Positions 1-8,573 of a DNA stretch of 64,000 bases are shown here, piece after piece. A program made the position numbers and the translations under genes. The DNA lies in assembly GCF_000799715.1 (NCBI RefSeq), contig NZ_JUHG01000013.1, positions 124,001-188,000 on the forward strand, given 5' to 3'. The notes below the pieces were generated by a model. The model ran no database searches. It worked only from the letters and a program-made list of their open reading frames with translations, and was not told where the DNA came from. How positions within the stretch are numbered: the stretch's first letter is position 1; every line of letters starts with the position of its first letter. Source of the DNA: Martinezella rhizogenes (GTDB lineage: Bacteria > Pseudomonadota > Alphaproteobacteria > Rhizobiales > Rhizobiaceae).

Positions 1-607
1 GGAAGGCTTTGCGTCCACCCTCCGGCACGCGTGGTGCGCGACCATTGTGCAGGAACAGTTCCGAGGCCGCCGGAAACTGCGCCAGATTGGCGCCGTCTAT
101 CGCCAGAGCCAGTGCCGCATACCAATCGAGTTGCAAGCCGCGATGCGCCTGTTCGATGGCAGGCGCCAGGGCATCGGCCCAGGAGATCGTGCCGAAACGG
201 GAAAGCGCCTCGGCGAAACCGGCAATGGCGCCCGGCACGCAGATCGAGTTGTAACCGATCAGATTCCGATCACCTTCGACCGATGGCCAGTCAAACCAGT
301 CGCCATCGCGACCCGGAACCAGCGGGTAGTCGGCGGGATTGATTGCAGCGGGCGAGATCACGTTGAAATCGAGAGTATCGACTGCGCCACCGGCATCGGC
401 ACGAACCAGGAAGCCGCCGCCGCCGATGCCCGAAAGCCATGGCTCGACGACGCTGAGGACGAGCGCCGTCGTCACCGCTGCGTCGACGGCATTACCACCA
501 GCCGAAAGCACTGCGGCTCCGGCTTCCGCCGCTCGCCAGTTCTGGCAGGCGACCAAGCCGTGTCTGCTGCGCGTTTCATGCTTGCCGATCTGCCAGGTCT
601 CGCTCAT
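1..607 (-). CDS. Gamma-glutamyltransferase family protein (3' part beyond window)
   Basis: Translation from the ATG at 607 begins MSETWQIGKHETRSRHG and shows the gamma-glutamyltranspeptidase N-terminal pattern: AAEAGAAVLSAGGNAVDAAV, followed by a glycine-rich IGGGGF stretch. About 202 residues are visible, and the autoprocessing threonine and small-subunit region lie left of the window. Known members are Ntn hydrolases that cleave or transfer gamma-glutamyl amides. No signal peptide is obvious at this start, so a cytoplasmic hydrolase is more likely than a periplasmic GGT. The ATG overlaps the stop of the upstream deacetylase gene (ATGA), so it is the last visible gene of the operon that starts near 4972. 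The family call is firm; the substrate is unknown. Confidence 0.85.
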   Translation of the reverse strand, partial: MSETWQIGKHETRSRHGLVACQNWRAAEAGAAVLSAGGNAVDAAVTTALVLSVVEPWLSGIGGGGFLVRADAGGAVDTLDFNVISPAAINPADYPLVPGRDGDWFDWPSVEGDRNLIGYNSICVPGAIAGFAEALSRFGTISWADALAPAIEQAHRGLQLDWYAALALAIDGANLAQFPAASELFLHNGRAPRVPEGGRKAF

Positions 608-1539
608 GCGCGCGCTCCAGACTGTGAGGGGCCAAAGCGAGACGGACCGATGGCGGCGGGAATATCCGCCTCGACCGCAAAACGACCCCGGTTATTCGAA
701 GATGCATGATGACAAGCGATGTCGGCAGCGGTGGCGACCCAGCTCGTTGGCTCGGCGGTGATCGCGTCGAGCAGCTTTTCCAGCATGGCGATGCGCTGCG
801 CCCGGCCCGAGATCCAGTCGTGGATGGTGAGCGTGAACAGTCCGCCGAAGCGGCGTTGGGCACGCCACTCCGTCAGCCAGTCGTCCAGCACCTGGGCGCC
901 GGCGGACGGCGCCCAACGTTCGTTGCCGCTATTCTCGAACTTGAAGAAGATCGCGTCATCCAGCGCCCATTGCACGGGAATCTCGATCACGCCGTCGATC
1001 TCATAGGGATGATCGAAGCCCATGAGGGAGGAGTCGTAGGCAAGGCCGTTGCGGCGGATCTCGGCCAGCATATGCGGCGTCATTTCCCAGGCCGGCGAGC
1101 GGAAGCCCATCGGCTTCTGTCCTGTCTGGGAAACGAAGAGCGCCAGACTGGCGTCGAGCGCGGCGCTGAATTCCTCGTCACCGATGTCGCCGACGAGTTC
1201 GTGAAAATATCCGTGCAGTCCCATCTCATGTCCGGCCTCGACCAATGCCGGCAAGAGCTCAGGATTGGATTTCGCAACGACAGCAGGTACATAGAAGCTT
1301 GCTTTAACGTCGTAACGTGCAAAGAGATCGAGGATACGGGTCATGCCCGTGCGCAGGCCGAAGCGGCGGACTTCCAATCGCGACAGACGATTGGACAGTC
1401 CCTCCCGCTGTTCCCAAAGAAAGGGCGAGGTCGCATCGACATCGACGCTGAGAAGAACCGCGCTCTTCTTGCCTTCCGGCCATTCATAGGCGGGAAAAGG
1501 CGAAAAACCGCCGCGAGGCTCAACCGTATCCTGGGCCAT
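604..1539 (-). CDS. Polysaccharide deacetylase (NodB-homology, carbohydrate esterase 4 fold)
   Basis: This 311-residue protein has the NodB metal-site pattern: SVDVDATSP (Asp33 and Asp35), HGYFH (His109 and His113), FRSPAW in the third motif and a C-terminal TIHDW histidine. There is no signal peptide, so it probably acts in the cytoplasm, as PuuE or allantoinase-like members do, rather than on cell-wall polysaccharide. GGAAGGA precedes the ATG by a normal distance. It lies between an SDR and a gamma-glutamyltransferase in a permease operon, which favours a small N-acyl or ureido substrate imported by that transporter. The family is clear; the reaction is inferred. Confidence 0.87.
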   Translation of the reverse strand: MAQDTVEPRGGFSPFPAYEWPEGKKSAVLLSVDVDATSPFLWEQREGLSNRLSRLEVRRFGLRTGMTRILDLFARYDVKASFYVPAVVAKSNPELLPALVEAGHEMGLHGYFHELVGDIGDEEFSAALDASLALFVSQTGQKPMGFRSPAWEMTPHMLAEIRRNGLAYDSSLMGFDHPYEIDGVIEIPVQWALDDAIFFKFENSGNERWAPSAGAQVLDDWLTEWRAQRRFGGLFTLTIHDWISGRAQRIAMLEKLLDAITAEPTSWVATAADIACHHASSNNRGRFAVEADIPAAIGPSRFGPSQSGARA

Positions 1540-1557
1540 ATCGTCTTCCTTCCCGAC

Positions 1558-2358
1558 CTATAATGGCTTCTTCTTCGCCTGATAGACGGCAAGCGATCCG
1601 ATGGAGTTGCCGCCATCGGCCGCCAGCGTCGAGCCGGTGATATAGGCGGCGGCATCCGAGGCGAGAAAGAGGACGGCGTTGGCCGCATCCGTCGGCTGCG
1701 AGGGACGGCCGAGCGGGATATTGCCGAGCACGCTATCGATATGCTCTTGCGTCAGGTGGCTGACTTCGCTGCCGGGCGCAAAGCCCGGCTCGACGATGTT
1801 GACCCGGATACCGAACTCAGCGAGCTCGATGGCAAGACCCTTGTTCAAGCGGTCGAGCGCCGTCTTCGAAACGCAATAGGGTACAACGCTGCGCCGCATC
1901 TTGCGTGCCGCACCAGAGGAGATGTTGATAATCGAGCCCTTGACACCCTGAGCGATCATCTGGCGCGCAATACCCTGCGACAACAGGAACGGCGCACGCA
2001 GATTGATGCCAAAAATCTTATCCCAATCGTCGGCATCGATATCGAGAAGGAATCCGGATGGATAAATGCCGGCATTGTTGACCAGAACGTCGGCCGCGCC
2101 CCAGTTTTCGGCGACATAGGCGAGCAATGCCTTGATATCGGCATCCGATGTCAGATCCGCCGCAAATTGCAGATGCCCACTGCCTGCGAGACTTTCGTTA
2201 GCAGCGCTGAGACGGTTAGGGTCTTTGTCCGTCAAAAGGACGTGTGCACCGGCATTTGCGAAAGCCTGCGCGATCCAGCCACCGAAGATGCCCGCAGCAC
2301 CGGTGACGACGACGCGCTTTCCTTTGAAATCCTCTGAAAAATCAACCATGTGGTTCAA
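1558..2358 (-). CDS. SDR family NAD(P)-dependent oxidoreductase
   Basis: A classical short-chain dehydrogenase of 266 residues. The cofactor motif TGAAGIFG is at residues 19-26, an aspartate follows the second beta strand (LLTDKD), NNAG stabilises the central sheet, and the catalytic Ser and YCVSK motif is complete. The Asp after beta2 favours NAD over NADP. Its ATG overlaps the stop of the DppC-like permease gene by four bases, and the deacetylase gene starts 18 bases after its stop, so it belongs to the same transcript. The substrate is presumably the imported compound or a product of it and cannot be read from the sequence. Confidence 0.9.
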   Translation of the reverse strand: MNHMVDFSEDFKGKRVVVTGAAGIFGGWIAQAFANAGAHVLLTDKDPNRLSAANESLAGSGHLQFAADLTSDADIKALLAYVAENWGAADVLVNNAGIYPSGFLLDIDADDWDKIFGINLRAPFLLSQGIARQMIAQGVKGSIINISSGAARKMRRSVVPYCVSKTALDRLNKGLAIELAEFGIRVNIVEPGFAPGSEVSHLTQEHIDSVLGNIPLGRPSQPTDAANAVLFLASDAAAYITGSTLAADGGNSIGSLAVYQAKKKPL

Positions 2359-3212
2359 TTGCTCCGTGGGTCGAGACGATCACGCAGATGATCGCCGATG
2401 AAATTGACGGAAAGAACGAGAAGAAAGAGCGCGGCACCCGGCATGACGGAAAGCCACCAGGCCGTTGCCACATAGTTGCGCCCGGTTGACAGCATTGCGC
2501 CCCAGCTGGCCGTCGGCGGCTGGACCCCGAGGCCAAGGAAGGAAAGACCGGCCTCGAATAGCACCATCAGTCCGAATTCAAGCGTTGCGACGACGATCAG
2601 CCCGCCGGCGATATTCGGCAGGACATGCCGCCAAAGGACACGAAACCAGCCCGCCCCCATGAACCGAGACAAGCGCAGATAGGGCATGTTGGCGACCGTC
2701 AATGTCTGGCCGTAGGCAACGCGTGCATAGCGCGGCCAGCGGGTCAGCGCCAGGATCAGCACGACATTCACAAGGCCGGGACCAAGTACGGCGACCGTGA
2801 TGATCGCCAGGAGGATGGCGGGCACCGAGAGAACGATGTCGACCAGCCGCATAATGAGCGTCTCGGTCCAGCCGCGATAAAATGCAGCGAGCATTCCGAT
2901 GACGGAGCCAAAAATTCCCGACAGCAGTACGGATGAAACGGCGACGAATAGCGAGACCCGCGCGCCGTAGATCAGGCGGCTGAGCGTATCGCGCCCGAGT
3001 TCATCGGAACCGATCAGATAGAGCGTGTTGCGCGCCACCGTGCCCGGCGGCTTCAATCGGCCGAGGAGATTTTGCGTATTCGGATCGTGTGGTGCGATCA
3101 ACGGAGCGAAGATCGCCATCAGCACGATCAGGGTCAGAACGACGACCGAGATCACGACGCCTGTAGGTGTGCGGCGAATAAGTCTTACCGGTCCGGCGGC
3201 CAAAACACTCAT
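2355..3212 (-). CDS. Dipeptide/nickel-type ABC transporter permease (DppC-like)
   Basis: This 285-residue integral membrane protein of the OppC/DppC family has an N-terminal membrane helix, the LIAPHDPNTQ segment and [22 protein letters not shown], which is the family's periplasmic signature. It ends in a typical NFIGDHLRDRLDPR. It forms a heterodimer with the DppB-like protein encoded just upstream, whose stop overlaps its ATG by four bases. No ATPase or binding protein is visible in this operon; they may lie left of the window after the gamma-glutamyltransferase gene, or be supplied elsewhere. Confidence 0.92.
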   Translation of the reverse strand: MSVLAAGPVRLIRRTPTGVVISVVVLTLIVLMAIFAPLIAPHDPNTQNLLGRLKPPGTVARNTLYLIGSDELGRDTLSRLIYGARVSLFVAVSSVLLSGIFGSVIGMLAAFYRGWTETLIMRLVDIVLSVPAILLAIITVAVLGPGLVNVVLILALTRWPRYARVAYGQTLTVANMPYLRLSRFMGAGWFRVLWRHVLPNIAGGLIVVATLEFGLMVLFEAGLSFLGLGVQPPTASWGAMLSTGRNYVATAWWLSVMPGAALFLLVLSVNFIGDHLRDRLDPRSN

Positions 3213-4138
3213 ACCTGCCTCCCGGAAAGACGAATGCGCGGATCGATGACGCTATAGAGAACATCGGCGAGAAGATTGAGCAGGATAGCGGCCGCCGCGC
3301 CGATCAGCACAACGCCCTGCACGATCGGGAAATCCCGCGCGCTGATTGCCTGTATCGTCAGCTGGCCAAGGCCCGGCCAGGCAAACACGGTCTCGATGAT
3401 GATGGCGCCGGTCAGCAGGTTGGCGATCTCGAGCGCCGATATCGTCACCAGCGGCACGGCCGCGTTGCGCAACAAATGGCGTATCACGATGCGCGCCGTC
3501 GACAGGCCCTTGGCATGGCCGGTGCGAACATAGTCCTTCTCCAGCTCATCCAGAACGGCCGTGCGGGCGACGCGGGCAAAGGTCGCCATCGACAGGAAGC
3601 CAAGGGCGAAGGCAGGCATTAGCAAACTTGTCATGCCGCTTGCACCTGACGTCGGCAGCCACCGCAGCACGACGCCGAACAGCATGATCAACAGGATGGA
3701 TGTCCAGAAGGTCGGCATCGATTGACCAATCAGCACGAAGCTCATCAGCCAGCGCGATTCCCAGGAATGCCGCCGCACCGCGATGAGAACGCCGATCGGC
3801 ACACCAAGGCCAAGCGCCACCACCAAGGCGCCCGATGCCAGCGACAATGTATAGGGAACGCGGCTGCCGATGATATCCAAGACGGGCAGATGCTGGACAT
3901 AGGACTGGCCGAGATCGAAGCGCAGCAAGCCTGCCAGAAAACGGAGATATTGAAGATAAAGGGGCTGATCGAAGCCGAGGGCCGTCCGCATGATGTCGAT
4001 ATCGGCCGTGCTTGCGTCCGGCGGCACGAGCAGGAGCACAGGATCGCCGGTCAGGCGTTGCAGAAAGAAGACGAGCGTCACCACGCCGAACAATGCGACG
4101 AGGGCCTGCAACAGACGCTTGGCGATAAATGCAGGCAC
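3209..4138 (-). CDS. Dipeptide-type ABC transporter permease (DppB-like)
   Basis: This 309-residue OppB/DppB permease starts with IAKRLLQALVALFGVVTLVFFLQ, carries the GFDQPLYLQYLRF loop and the RVARTAVLDELEKDYVRTGHAKGLS coupling region, and ends VLYSVIDPRIRL. The start is GTG at 4138 with GGGAG six bases upstream. It follows the GntR regulator gene by 45 bases and overlaps the DppC-like gene by four. It would form the inner-membrane channel of a peptide, opine or glutathione-type importer; neighbouring enzymes suggest a compound with amide or gamma-glutamyl bonds. Confidence 0.92.
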   Translation of the reverse strand: MPAFIAKRLLQALVALFGVVTLVFFLQRLTGDPVLLLVPPDASTADIDIMRTALGFDQPLYLQYLRFLAGLLRFDLGQSYVQHLPVLDIIGSRVPYTLSLASGALVVALGLGVPIGVLIAVRRHSWESRWLMSFVLIGQSMPTFWTSILLIMLFGVVLRWLPTSGASGMTSLLMPAFALGFLSMATFARVARTAVLDELEKDYVRTGHAKGLSTARIVIRHLLRNAAVPLVTISALEIANLLTGAIIIETVFAWPGLGQLTIQAISARDFPIVQGVVLIGAAAAILLNLLADVLYSVIDPRIRLSGRQV

Positions 4139-4183
4139 GTCTTGCTCCCGTTATTGCAGACCGCAGGAAAACTGAAGGACGCG

Positions 4184-4972
4184 CTAACTCGCCCGCTTCG
4201 GGTTGACTTCTTCGCTCTTGGATAAGGCGGTTGCGGGCAAATCTGCCGCCGGTGCCCTCACCTTCTTCGACGCCGCCTCGATGGCGACGGCGTCGGATTC
4301 CAGAAAGCGCGCCTGGGCAAACCGCGCGAAGATCTCGCAGATCTCCGCCAGACATTCACGCGCCGCCTGCCCACGCCCCGCACGTTTGGCATCGACAAAG
4401 GCGCTCCAATCGGCCAGCGGCAATTTCTGACCACTCTTCGCCTCGAGGAAACCGATATAACGCTCTGATTTATCCCAGAGATTTTCGAGCCAGCCGGCGA
4501 TCAACGGCGCCCTCAGATGCGTCACCAGCAAATGCTTCAATTGGCGCTCGTAACGTCGCGCCAGAACGATCTGCTCGTCCAGGCCGGCAGCGTGCGCAGC
4601 AGCCAAGGCAGCATGCATATCGCACAACGTCTCCAAGCGTTTGAACTCTTCCAGCGAAAGCTCGACATCGGCCAGCAGCGGCTCCAATTGGCGACGACCG
4701 AGGATCACCTCCCGCAGACCAATGGCCGTGATCGGAGCGACCTTCCAGCCGCTGCGTGGCTGGGACGAGACGAAGCCGGAATGTGCCAGCCGAGCAAGCG
4801 CGGCACGCACAATGCCACGACCCACGCCGTAGTCCCTGCAAATCCCGACCTCGGACAACCGCACACCGGGCGCAAGCGCGCCGGAAATGATGGCATGCCT
4901 CAGTCTGTCTTCGGCGATCGAGACCGTATCCGGCATGCCGGTCGTCAGGAAAGGGCTTTGAGTATCGAACAT
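4184..4972 (-). CDS. GntR family transcriptional regulator (FCD type)
   Basis: A regulator of 262 residues. The winged helix (about residues 20-80: RLRHAIISGALAPG, then LSEVGICRDYGVGRGIVRAALARL) is followed by an all-helical FCD-like effector domain with an unusually long polar C-terminal tail. The recognition helix reads VGRGIVRAAL in place of the common VSRTPVREAL, so operator specificity may be atypical. It is the first gene of the minus-strand transporter operon and probably controls it and itself. No strong ribosome binding site precedes 4972; an in-frame ATG twelve codons downstream is an alternative start. Confidence 0.85.
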   Translation of the reverse strand: MFDTQSPFLTTGMPDTVSIAEDRLRHAIISGALAPGVRLSEVGICRDYGVGRGIVRAALARLAHSGFVSSQPRSGWKVAPITAIGLREVILGRRQLEPLLADVELSLEEFKRLETLCDMHAALAAAHAAGLDEQIVLARRYERQLKHLLVTHLRAPLIAGWLENLWDKSERYIGFLEAKSGQKLPLADWSAFVDAKRAGRGQAARECLAEICEIFARFAQARFLESDAVAIEAASKKVRAPAADLPATALSKSEEVNPKRAS

Positions 4973-4982
4973 GAGAGCAAAA

Positions 4983-5002
4983 CTAACATCTCAGTTCGTT
5001 AG
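4983..5002. promoter_or_regulatory. Candidate operator upstream of the GntR gene
   Basis: Inverted arms CTAAC (4983-4987) and GTTAG (4998-5002) with a ten-base spacer begin 10 bases upstream of the GntR start codon. Position and symmetry fit autoregulation by that protein. The arms are short and could arise by chance. Confidence 0.3.
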
Positions 5003-5118
5003 ATTGAAGTGTCAGTTTTGCGGCGACGAGCGATTTTGCGGACTTTTTTTGCTGAAGATGAGATCAATGCGAAAAAGAAATTGGCCAGGTTCGCATCGAG
5101 GTCGGGCACCAAGGCCTT

Positions 5119-5733
5119 CTACTGCTCTCTCACCAGTTTCAGCACGAGCTGCTGGAGATTGCCGCCGTCGCTGAATTCAACCTTGTCGAAGTCGCTGTTT
5201 CGCTGCCGCTCGCTTTTGGAAATCTCACCAAGCCGCTTCGTCAGCTCCACCCGGATCTTGCCGCATTTCGGATCGTTGGCCACCGACAGGCCAACGCTCG
5301 TGGCTTCGATTTCCTTGACCATGTCCTTGATGAATTGACCATGCACGCGCTCATGCGCTTCGACGCCGGCAATGAAATGCTGCCAGCTCCTGCGGGTCGA
5401 GCCAGTCAGCTGCGCGGAGGGTTTCGGCAATGTGTAGGTGATGATCAGCTTCGGTATATTGACAGTGATCATGCAGGCGCCATCCGGCTGCGGCTCGTAT
5501 TTCCGCGTCCAAGTCAGCTTGAAATCAGTATGGGCAATTGCCCTCGTTTTACCGCCGAGGAACGGACCGCGCTCGCCAATCGATTCATAGAGTTCCGCGC
5601 CGGATTTACCCGCGATGGCATAGGTCTGCACCTTTTCAACCGCCTGCCATTCCGCATGTGCGACCATCGGCAACAGGGCAAAGCTGATTGCCAACACACA
5701 AAGTCGAACGCTTGTCCTCACGCAAATCCCCAT
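5119..5733 (-). CDS. DUF922 family secreted Zn-dependent protease-like protein
   Basis: This 204-residue protein has a hydrophobic signal peptide (residues 7-27, probable cleavage after AHA). The mature part carries HERVH at 127-131, an HExxH zinc motif, in the setting GVEAHERVHGQF typical of DUF922. A TWTRKYEPQPDGACMITVNIPK segment matches the family's conserved core. It is predicted to be periplasmic or surface associated; no substrate is known for the family. It stands alone between the regulator at 4972 and recX and is transcribed leftward. Confidence 0.82.
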   Translation of the reverse strand: MGICVRTSVRLCVLAISFALLPMVAHAEWQAVEKVQTYAIAGKSGAELYESIGERGPFLGGKTRAIAHTDFKLTWTRKYEPQPDGACMITVNIPKLIITYTLPKPSAQLTGSTRRSWQHFIAGVEAHERVHGQFIKDMVKEIEATSVGLSVANDPKCGKIRVELTKRLGEISKSERQRNSDFDKVEFSDGGNLQQLVLKLVREQ

Positions 5734-5798
5734 TGAGCCGATGCTTCGAGGCGGCGAACCTAACCGGCATGGGCTTCACGTTCAATGAGTGTCAGCAC

Positions 5799-6335
5799 TC
5801 AGGAAACAGACGAGGAGCTCAGCACTTCTTCCGCCTCCTCCAGGCTCATGCCGAAAACCGTCTTGCCGATTCCGAAACTGAATCCGTTGCGAGCGAAGGC
5901 CGACAATTCCTTCGCCTTCCGCTTCTCATCGAGATCGCCGCGACGGAATGGCCCGAAGCCGCGCTTTCGGGCGAAGATCACGGCAGCGCGCGCATCGTCC
6001 GCTCCGTCCAACGCCGCGACGACGGTTTCGCTGTCTATCCCTTTCGAGGCAAGCTTGAAGGCAATGGCTCTTTTCGATTTGCCGGAGCGGACAGCAGAGC
6101 GCGTGCTGATCTCGGCATAGGTGACATCGTTGAGCGCATTCTGGTCGTAGGCGAACTTGACCGCGTAATCGGCGACGGCCTTGATCTGCTCGACGCTGAT
6201 GTCTTCGAACTTCTGTTTCGCCTTTTTGGTGATCGCATCGAACAACTGCTTCTCGGTCATCATCTTGCGTTCAAGACGATAGATCGTCGAGTTGCGTGCC
6301 CAGGACAGCATTCGAGGTGTTGGCGTTTGGTCCAT
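5799..6335 (-). CDS. recX: Regulatory protein RecX
   Basis: RecX binds RecA filaments and limits recombinase and SOS activity in the cytoplasm. This 178-residue protein shows RecX features: TPRMLSWARNSTIYRLERKMMTEKQL at the N-terminus, three-helix repeats, YAEISTRSAVRSGKSKRAIAFKLASKGI in the middle and a third repeat with ARKRGFGPFRR. recA is not next to it in this window, as is usual in Rhizobiales. The ATG at 6335 lacks a clear Shine-Dalgarno; an in-frame TTG lies three codons upstream. The extended C-terminal FGMSLEEAEEVL tail is typical of rhizobial versions. Confidence 0.88.
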   Translation of the reverse strand: MDQTPTPRMLSWARNSTIYRLERKMMTEKQLFDAITKKAKQKFEDISVEQIKAVADYAVKFAYDQNALNDVTYAEISTRSAVRSGKSKRAIAFKLASKGIDSETVVAALDGADDARAAVIFARKRGFGPFRRGDLDEKRKAKELSAFARNGFSFGIGKTVFGMSLEEAEEVLSSSSVS

Positions 6336-6467
6336 GGCGGGCAAAAGCGTTCGGAGATCAGGAAACGAAGATTCGGGATGAAACGTTTTCTACGTCACGC
6401 CCCCAACTTGCGCAATCAATCCCTGACGTCAGGCACGTCGCCTCTGGCGCAAACGGAACTCCGGGCG

Positions 6468-7145
6468 CTACTCCGCGAAGAAATCCGCATTGTCGGCGGC
6501 GATGCGCTCGATAGCGGCAAAAGCGGTGCGCAGATGCGCCTGCATCACCTCGGTCGCGCCTTCGGGATCGCCCGCGACCACGCAATTGACCAGATCCTCA
6601 TGCTGGCGAAAGATCATCTCCAGCCAATCGATCCGTTCGAGGGAAAGATAGCGAAGACGGTCCAGCGAGACCTTTGCCGAGGCAATCATGCCCCAGACAT
6701 GCGGATGGCCGGCGATCTCCATCAGTGCGCGATGCATCGACTCGTCCGACAGGAAGAAGCCGATATGATCGCCCTTGCCGATTAGCCGGCGCTGATCCTC
6801 CAAAAACCGGTGCAGCCGTGCTTCCTTGTCTGTAACGGACGATGTGGCGGCTTCGGCGACGGCACTGCATTCCAGCATTTCGCGCACGAACTGCGCATCA
6901 CGAACCGCACTGATCTCGATGGGCGCGACATAAGTGCCCACTTGCGGCACCACCAGCAGAAAACCTGCGTCAGCAAGCCTTTGAAACACTTGGCGAACCG
7001 GCGTTCGGCTCAACCCTACCTCGTCGGCAATCTTCGTTTCCGAAATCGCTGCTCCCGGTCTGAGCTCACCGGTCAGGATGCGCATGTAGAGGACGTCGTA
7101 GAGGTCCTTGATGCTCATGCGGGGGCGGATTGGAGATACGGTCAT
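6468..7145 (-). CDS. GntR family transcriptional regulator (FCD type)
   Basis: This 225-residue regulator has a canonical GntR winged helix (LYMRILTGELRPG, then ISETKIADEVGLSRTPVRQVFQRL) and an FCD effector domain with conserved acidic and histidine positions (DESMHRALMEIAGHP). It begins five bases after the stop of the amino-acid-type ATPase gene and is therefore the last gene of the uxuA-uxuB-dehydrogenase-transporter series. It resembles the divergent regulator at 14089-14793 in layout and C-terminal sequence (IERIAADNADFF against IDKLLAQRPEIFF). The two may split control of the cluster. Confidence 0.9.
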   Translation of the reverse strand: MTVSPIRPRMSIKDLYDVLYMRILTGELRPGAAISETKIADEVGLSRTPVRQVFQRLADAGFLLVVPQVGTYVAPIEISAVRDAQFVREMLECSAVAEAATSSVTDKEARLHRFLEDQRRLIGKGDHIGFFLSDESMHRALMEIAGHPHVWGMIASAKVSLDRLRYLSLERIDWLEMIFRQHEDLVNCVVAGDPEGATEVMQAHLRTAFAAIERIAADNADFFAE

Positions 7146-7149
7146 CGGT

Positions 7150-7899
7150 TCAATGCGCCTCTGCTGTGATGGTGCTCAGGAAGCGCCGCGCCCGTTCGCT
7201 GCCCGGATTGGCGATCAGCGCGCGAGGCTCCCGGTCTTCCACGATCTTGCCTTCATCCATGAAAATCATTCGCGTGCCGACATCCGCGGCGAAGCGGATT
7301 TCATGCGTGACGACTAGCATTGTGCGGCCCTCGCGAGCAAGATCGCGCATGACGCCGAGCACTTCACCCACGGTCTCCGGGTCGAGCGCCGAGGTCGGCT
7401 CGTCGAAGAGCAGGATGTGCGGCTCGGCACAGAGCGCCCGCGCGATCGCCACACGCTGCTGCTCACCGCCCGACATCTGCGCCGGATAGGCGTTCATCCG
7501 GTGAGACAGACGCACCCGCTCGAACAGGGCTTTTGCCCGGGCCTCGACCGTCTTTCGGTCCTGCTTGTGCACGACGACCGAGGCGAGCACGACATTTTCC
7601 AGAGCCGTCAGATGCGGATAGAGATTGAAGTGCTGAAAGATCATGCCGATCCGGCGGCGAACAGCCGTTATTGCCCCGCGCTCATGCGCCAGAACCGGCT
7701 TGCCTTCGAAGCGGAGTTCCCCGCCCTGGATATCCTCAAGGCCGTTGACACAGCGCAGCAGTGTCGATTTGCCTGTGCCGGAGGGGCCGATAAAGCAGAC
7801 GATCTCACCCGGCTGCACCTGCATCGAAATACCGTCGAGAATGGTGCGCTTTCCGAACCGCTTCACCACGCCGTCAAATTCCAGGACTGCCTGTGTCAT
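7150..7899 (-). CDS. Polar amino acid-type ABC transporter ATP-binding protein
   Basis: This 249-residue GlnQ/HisP-class ATPase has Walker A GPSGTGKST at residues 38-46, a Q-loop in MIFQHFNLYPHLTALENV, signature MSGGEQQR, Walker [15 protein letters not shown] and H-loop VVTHEI. It energises import through the two permeases upstream, with which it overlaps by four bases (7896-7899). The family normally serves amino acids or opines, which is notable because the rest of the operon encodes sugar-acid enzymes. Confidence 0.95.
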   Translation of the reverse strand: MTQAVLEFDGVVKRFGKRTILDGISMQVQPGEIVCFIGPSGTGKSTLLRCVNGLEDIQGGELRFEGKPVLAHERGAITAVRRRIGMIFQHFNLYPHLTALENVVLASVVVHKQDRKTVEARAKALFERVRLSHRMNAYPAQMSGGEQQRVAIARALCAEPHILLFDEPTSALDPETVGEVLGVMRDLAREGRTMLVVTHEIRFAADVGTRMIFMDEGKIVEDREPRALIANPGSERARRFLSTITAEAH

Positions 7900-8573
7900 T
7901 GTCCGCCTCCCGCGAGCAAGGGCTTCGTTCCGACGTTGTAGCGCCGCTCAAGCACGCCTCCCGCCAACGAAATTCCATAGTTGATGAGGAAATAAAGGAC
8001 GCCGAGCATCAATAGCGGCGCGAAGCCTCCGCCGGTACTTTCGCGCACCAGAAGACCGGTCTTGGTCAATTCGACATAACCGATGATCGAGGCAAGCGAG
8101 GATTCCTTCAGCGTCGTGACATAGACGCCAACCGAAGGCGGCAGCACGACGCGCAGCGCCTGCGGGCCGACGACATGCCGCATCGTCTGGCCAAAGGTCA
8201 TGCCGGACGATTGCGCCGCTTCCCATTGCCCGCGCCCGACGCTTTCGATGCCGGCGCGCATGACTTCCGACATCGTGGCGGTCGCGTGAAGCGCCAGCGC
8301 AAGGGTCGCCGCCGTGAAGGTCGAGATATCGATGCCAAACATGACCGGTAGGCCGAAATAGGCGAAGAACAGCACGATCAGGATCGGGATGGACCGGAAG
8401 AATTCGACAAAGAGCAGCGCCAGCACGCGCAGCGGCAGCCAGCGAGATGTTCGCGCCAGCGCCACGAGACCTCCCGCAATAGCGCCAATCATCAGCGCCA
8501 GCCATGACAGCCAGATCGTGAGCGCGGCCGCCTTCAGGAACAATGGCAGATAAGAAAACAGGTCGTGGTTCAT
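7896..8573 (-). CDS. Polar amino acid-type ABC transporter permease (HisM/GlnP class)
   Basis: A permease of 225 residues with about five membrane segments. The cytoplasmic EAA loop GQWEAAQSSGMTFGQTMRHVVGPQA is intact, and FFRSIPILIVLFFAYFGLP is the family's third-helix pattern. It overlaps both neighbours by four bases, so all three inner-membrane components are translationally coupled. It should pair with the 8570-9244 permease as a heterodimer. Confidence 0.93.
   Translation of the reverse strand: MNHDLFSYLPLFLKAAALTIWLSWLALMIGAIAGGLVALARTSRWLPLRVLALLFVEFFRSIPILIVLFFAYFGLPVMFGIDISTFTAATLALALHATATMSEVMRAGIESVGRGQWEAAQSSGMTFGQTMRHVVGPQALRVVLPPSVGVYVTTLKESSLASIIGYVELTKTGLLVRESTGGGFAPLLMLGVLYFLINYGISLAGGVLERRYNVGTKPLLAGGGQ

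Noticed and set aside
706..1563. 285-residue plus-strand open frame opposite the deacetylase gene
   Set aside because: No domain, no ribosome site, and it mirrors a well-supported minus-strand gene; long antisense frames are expected at this GC content.
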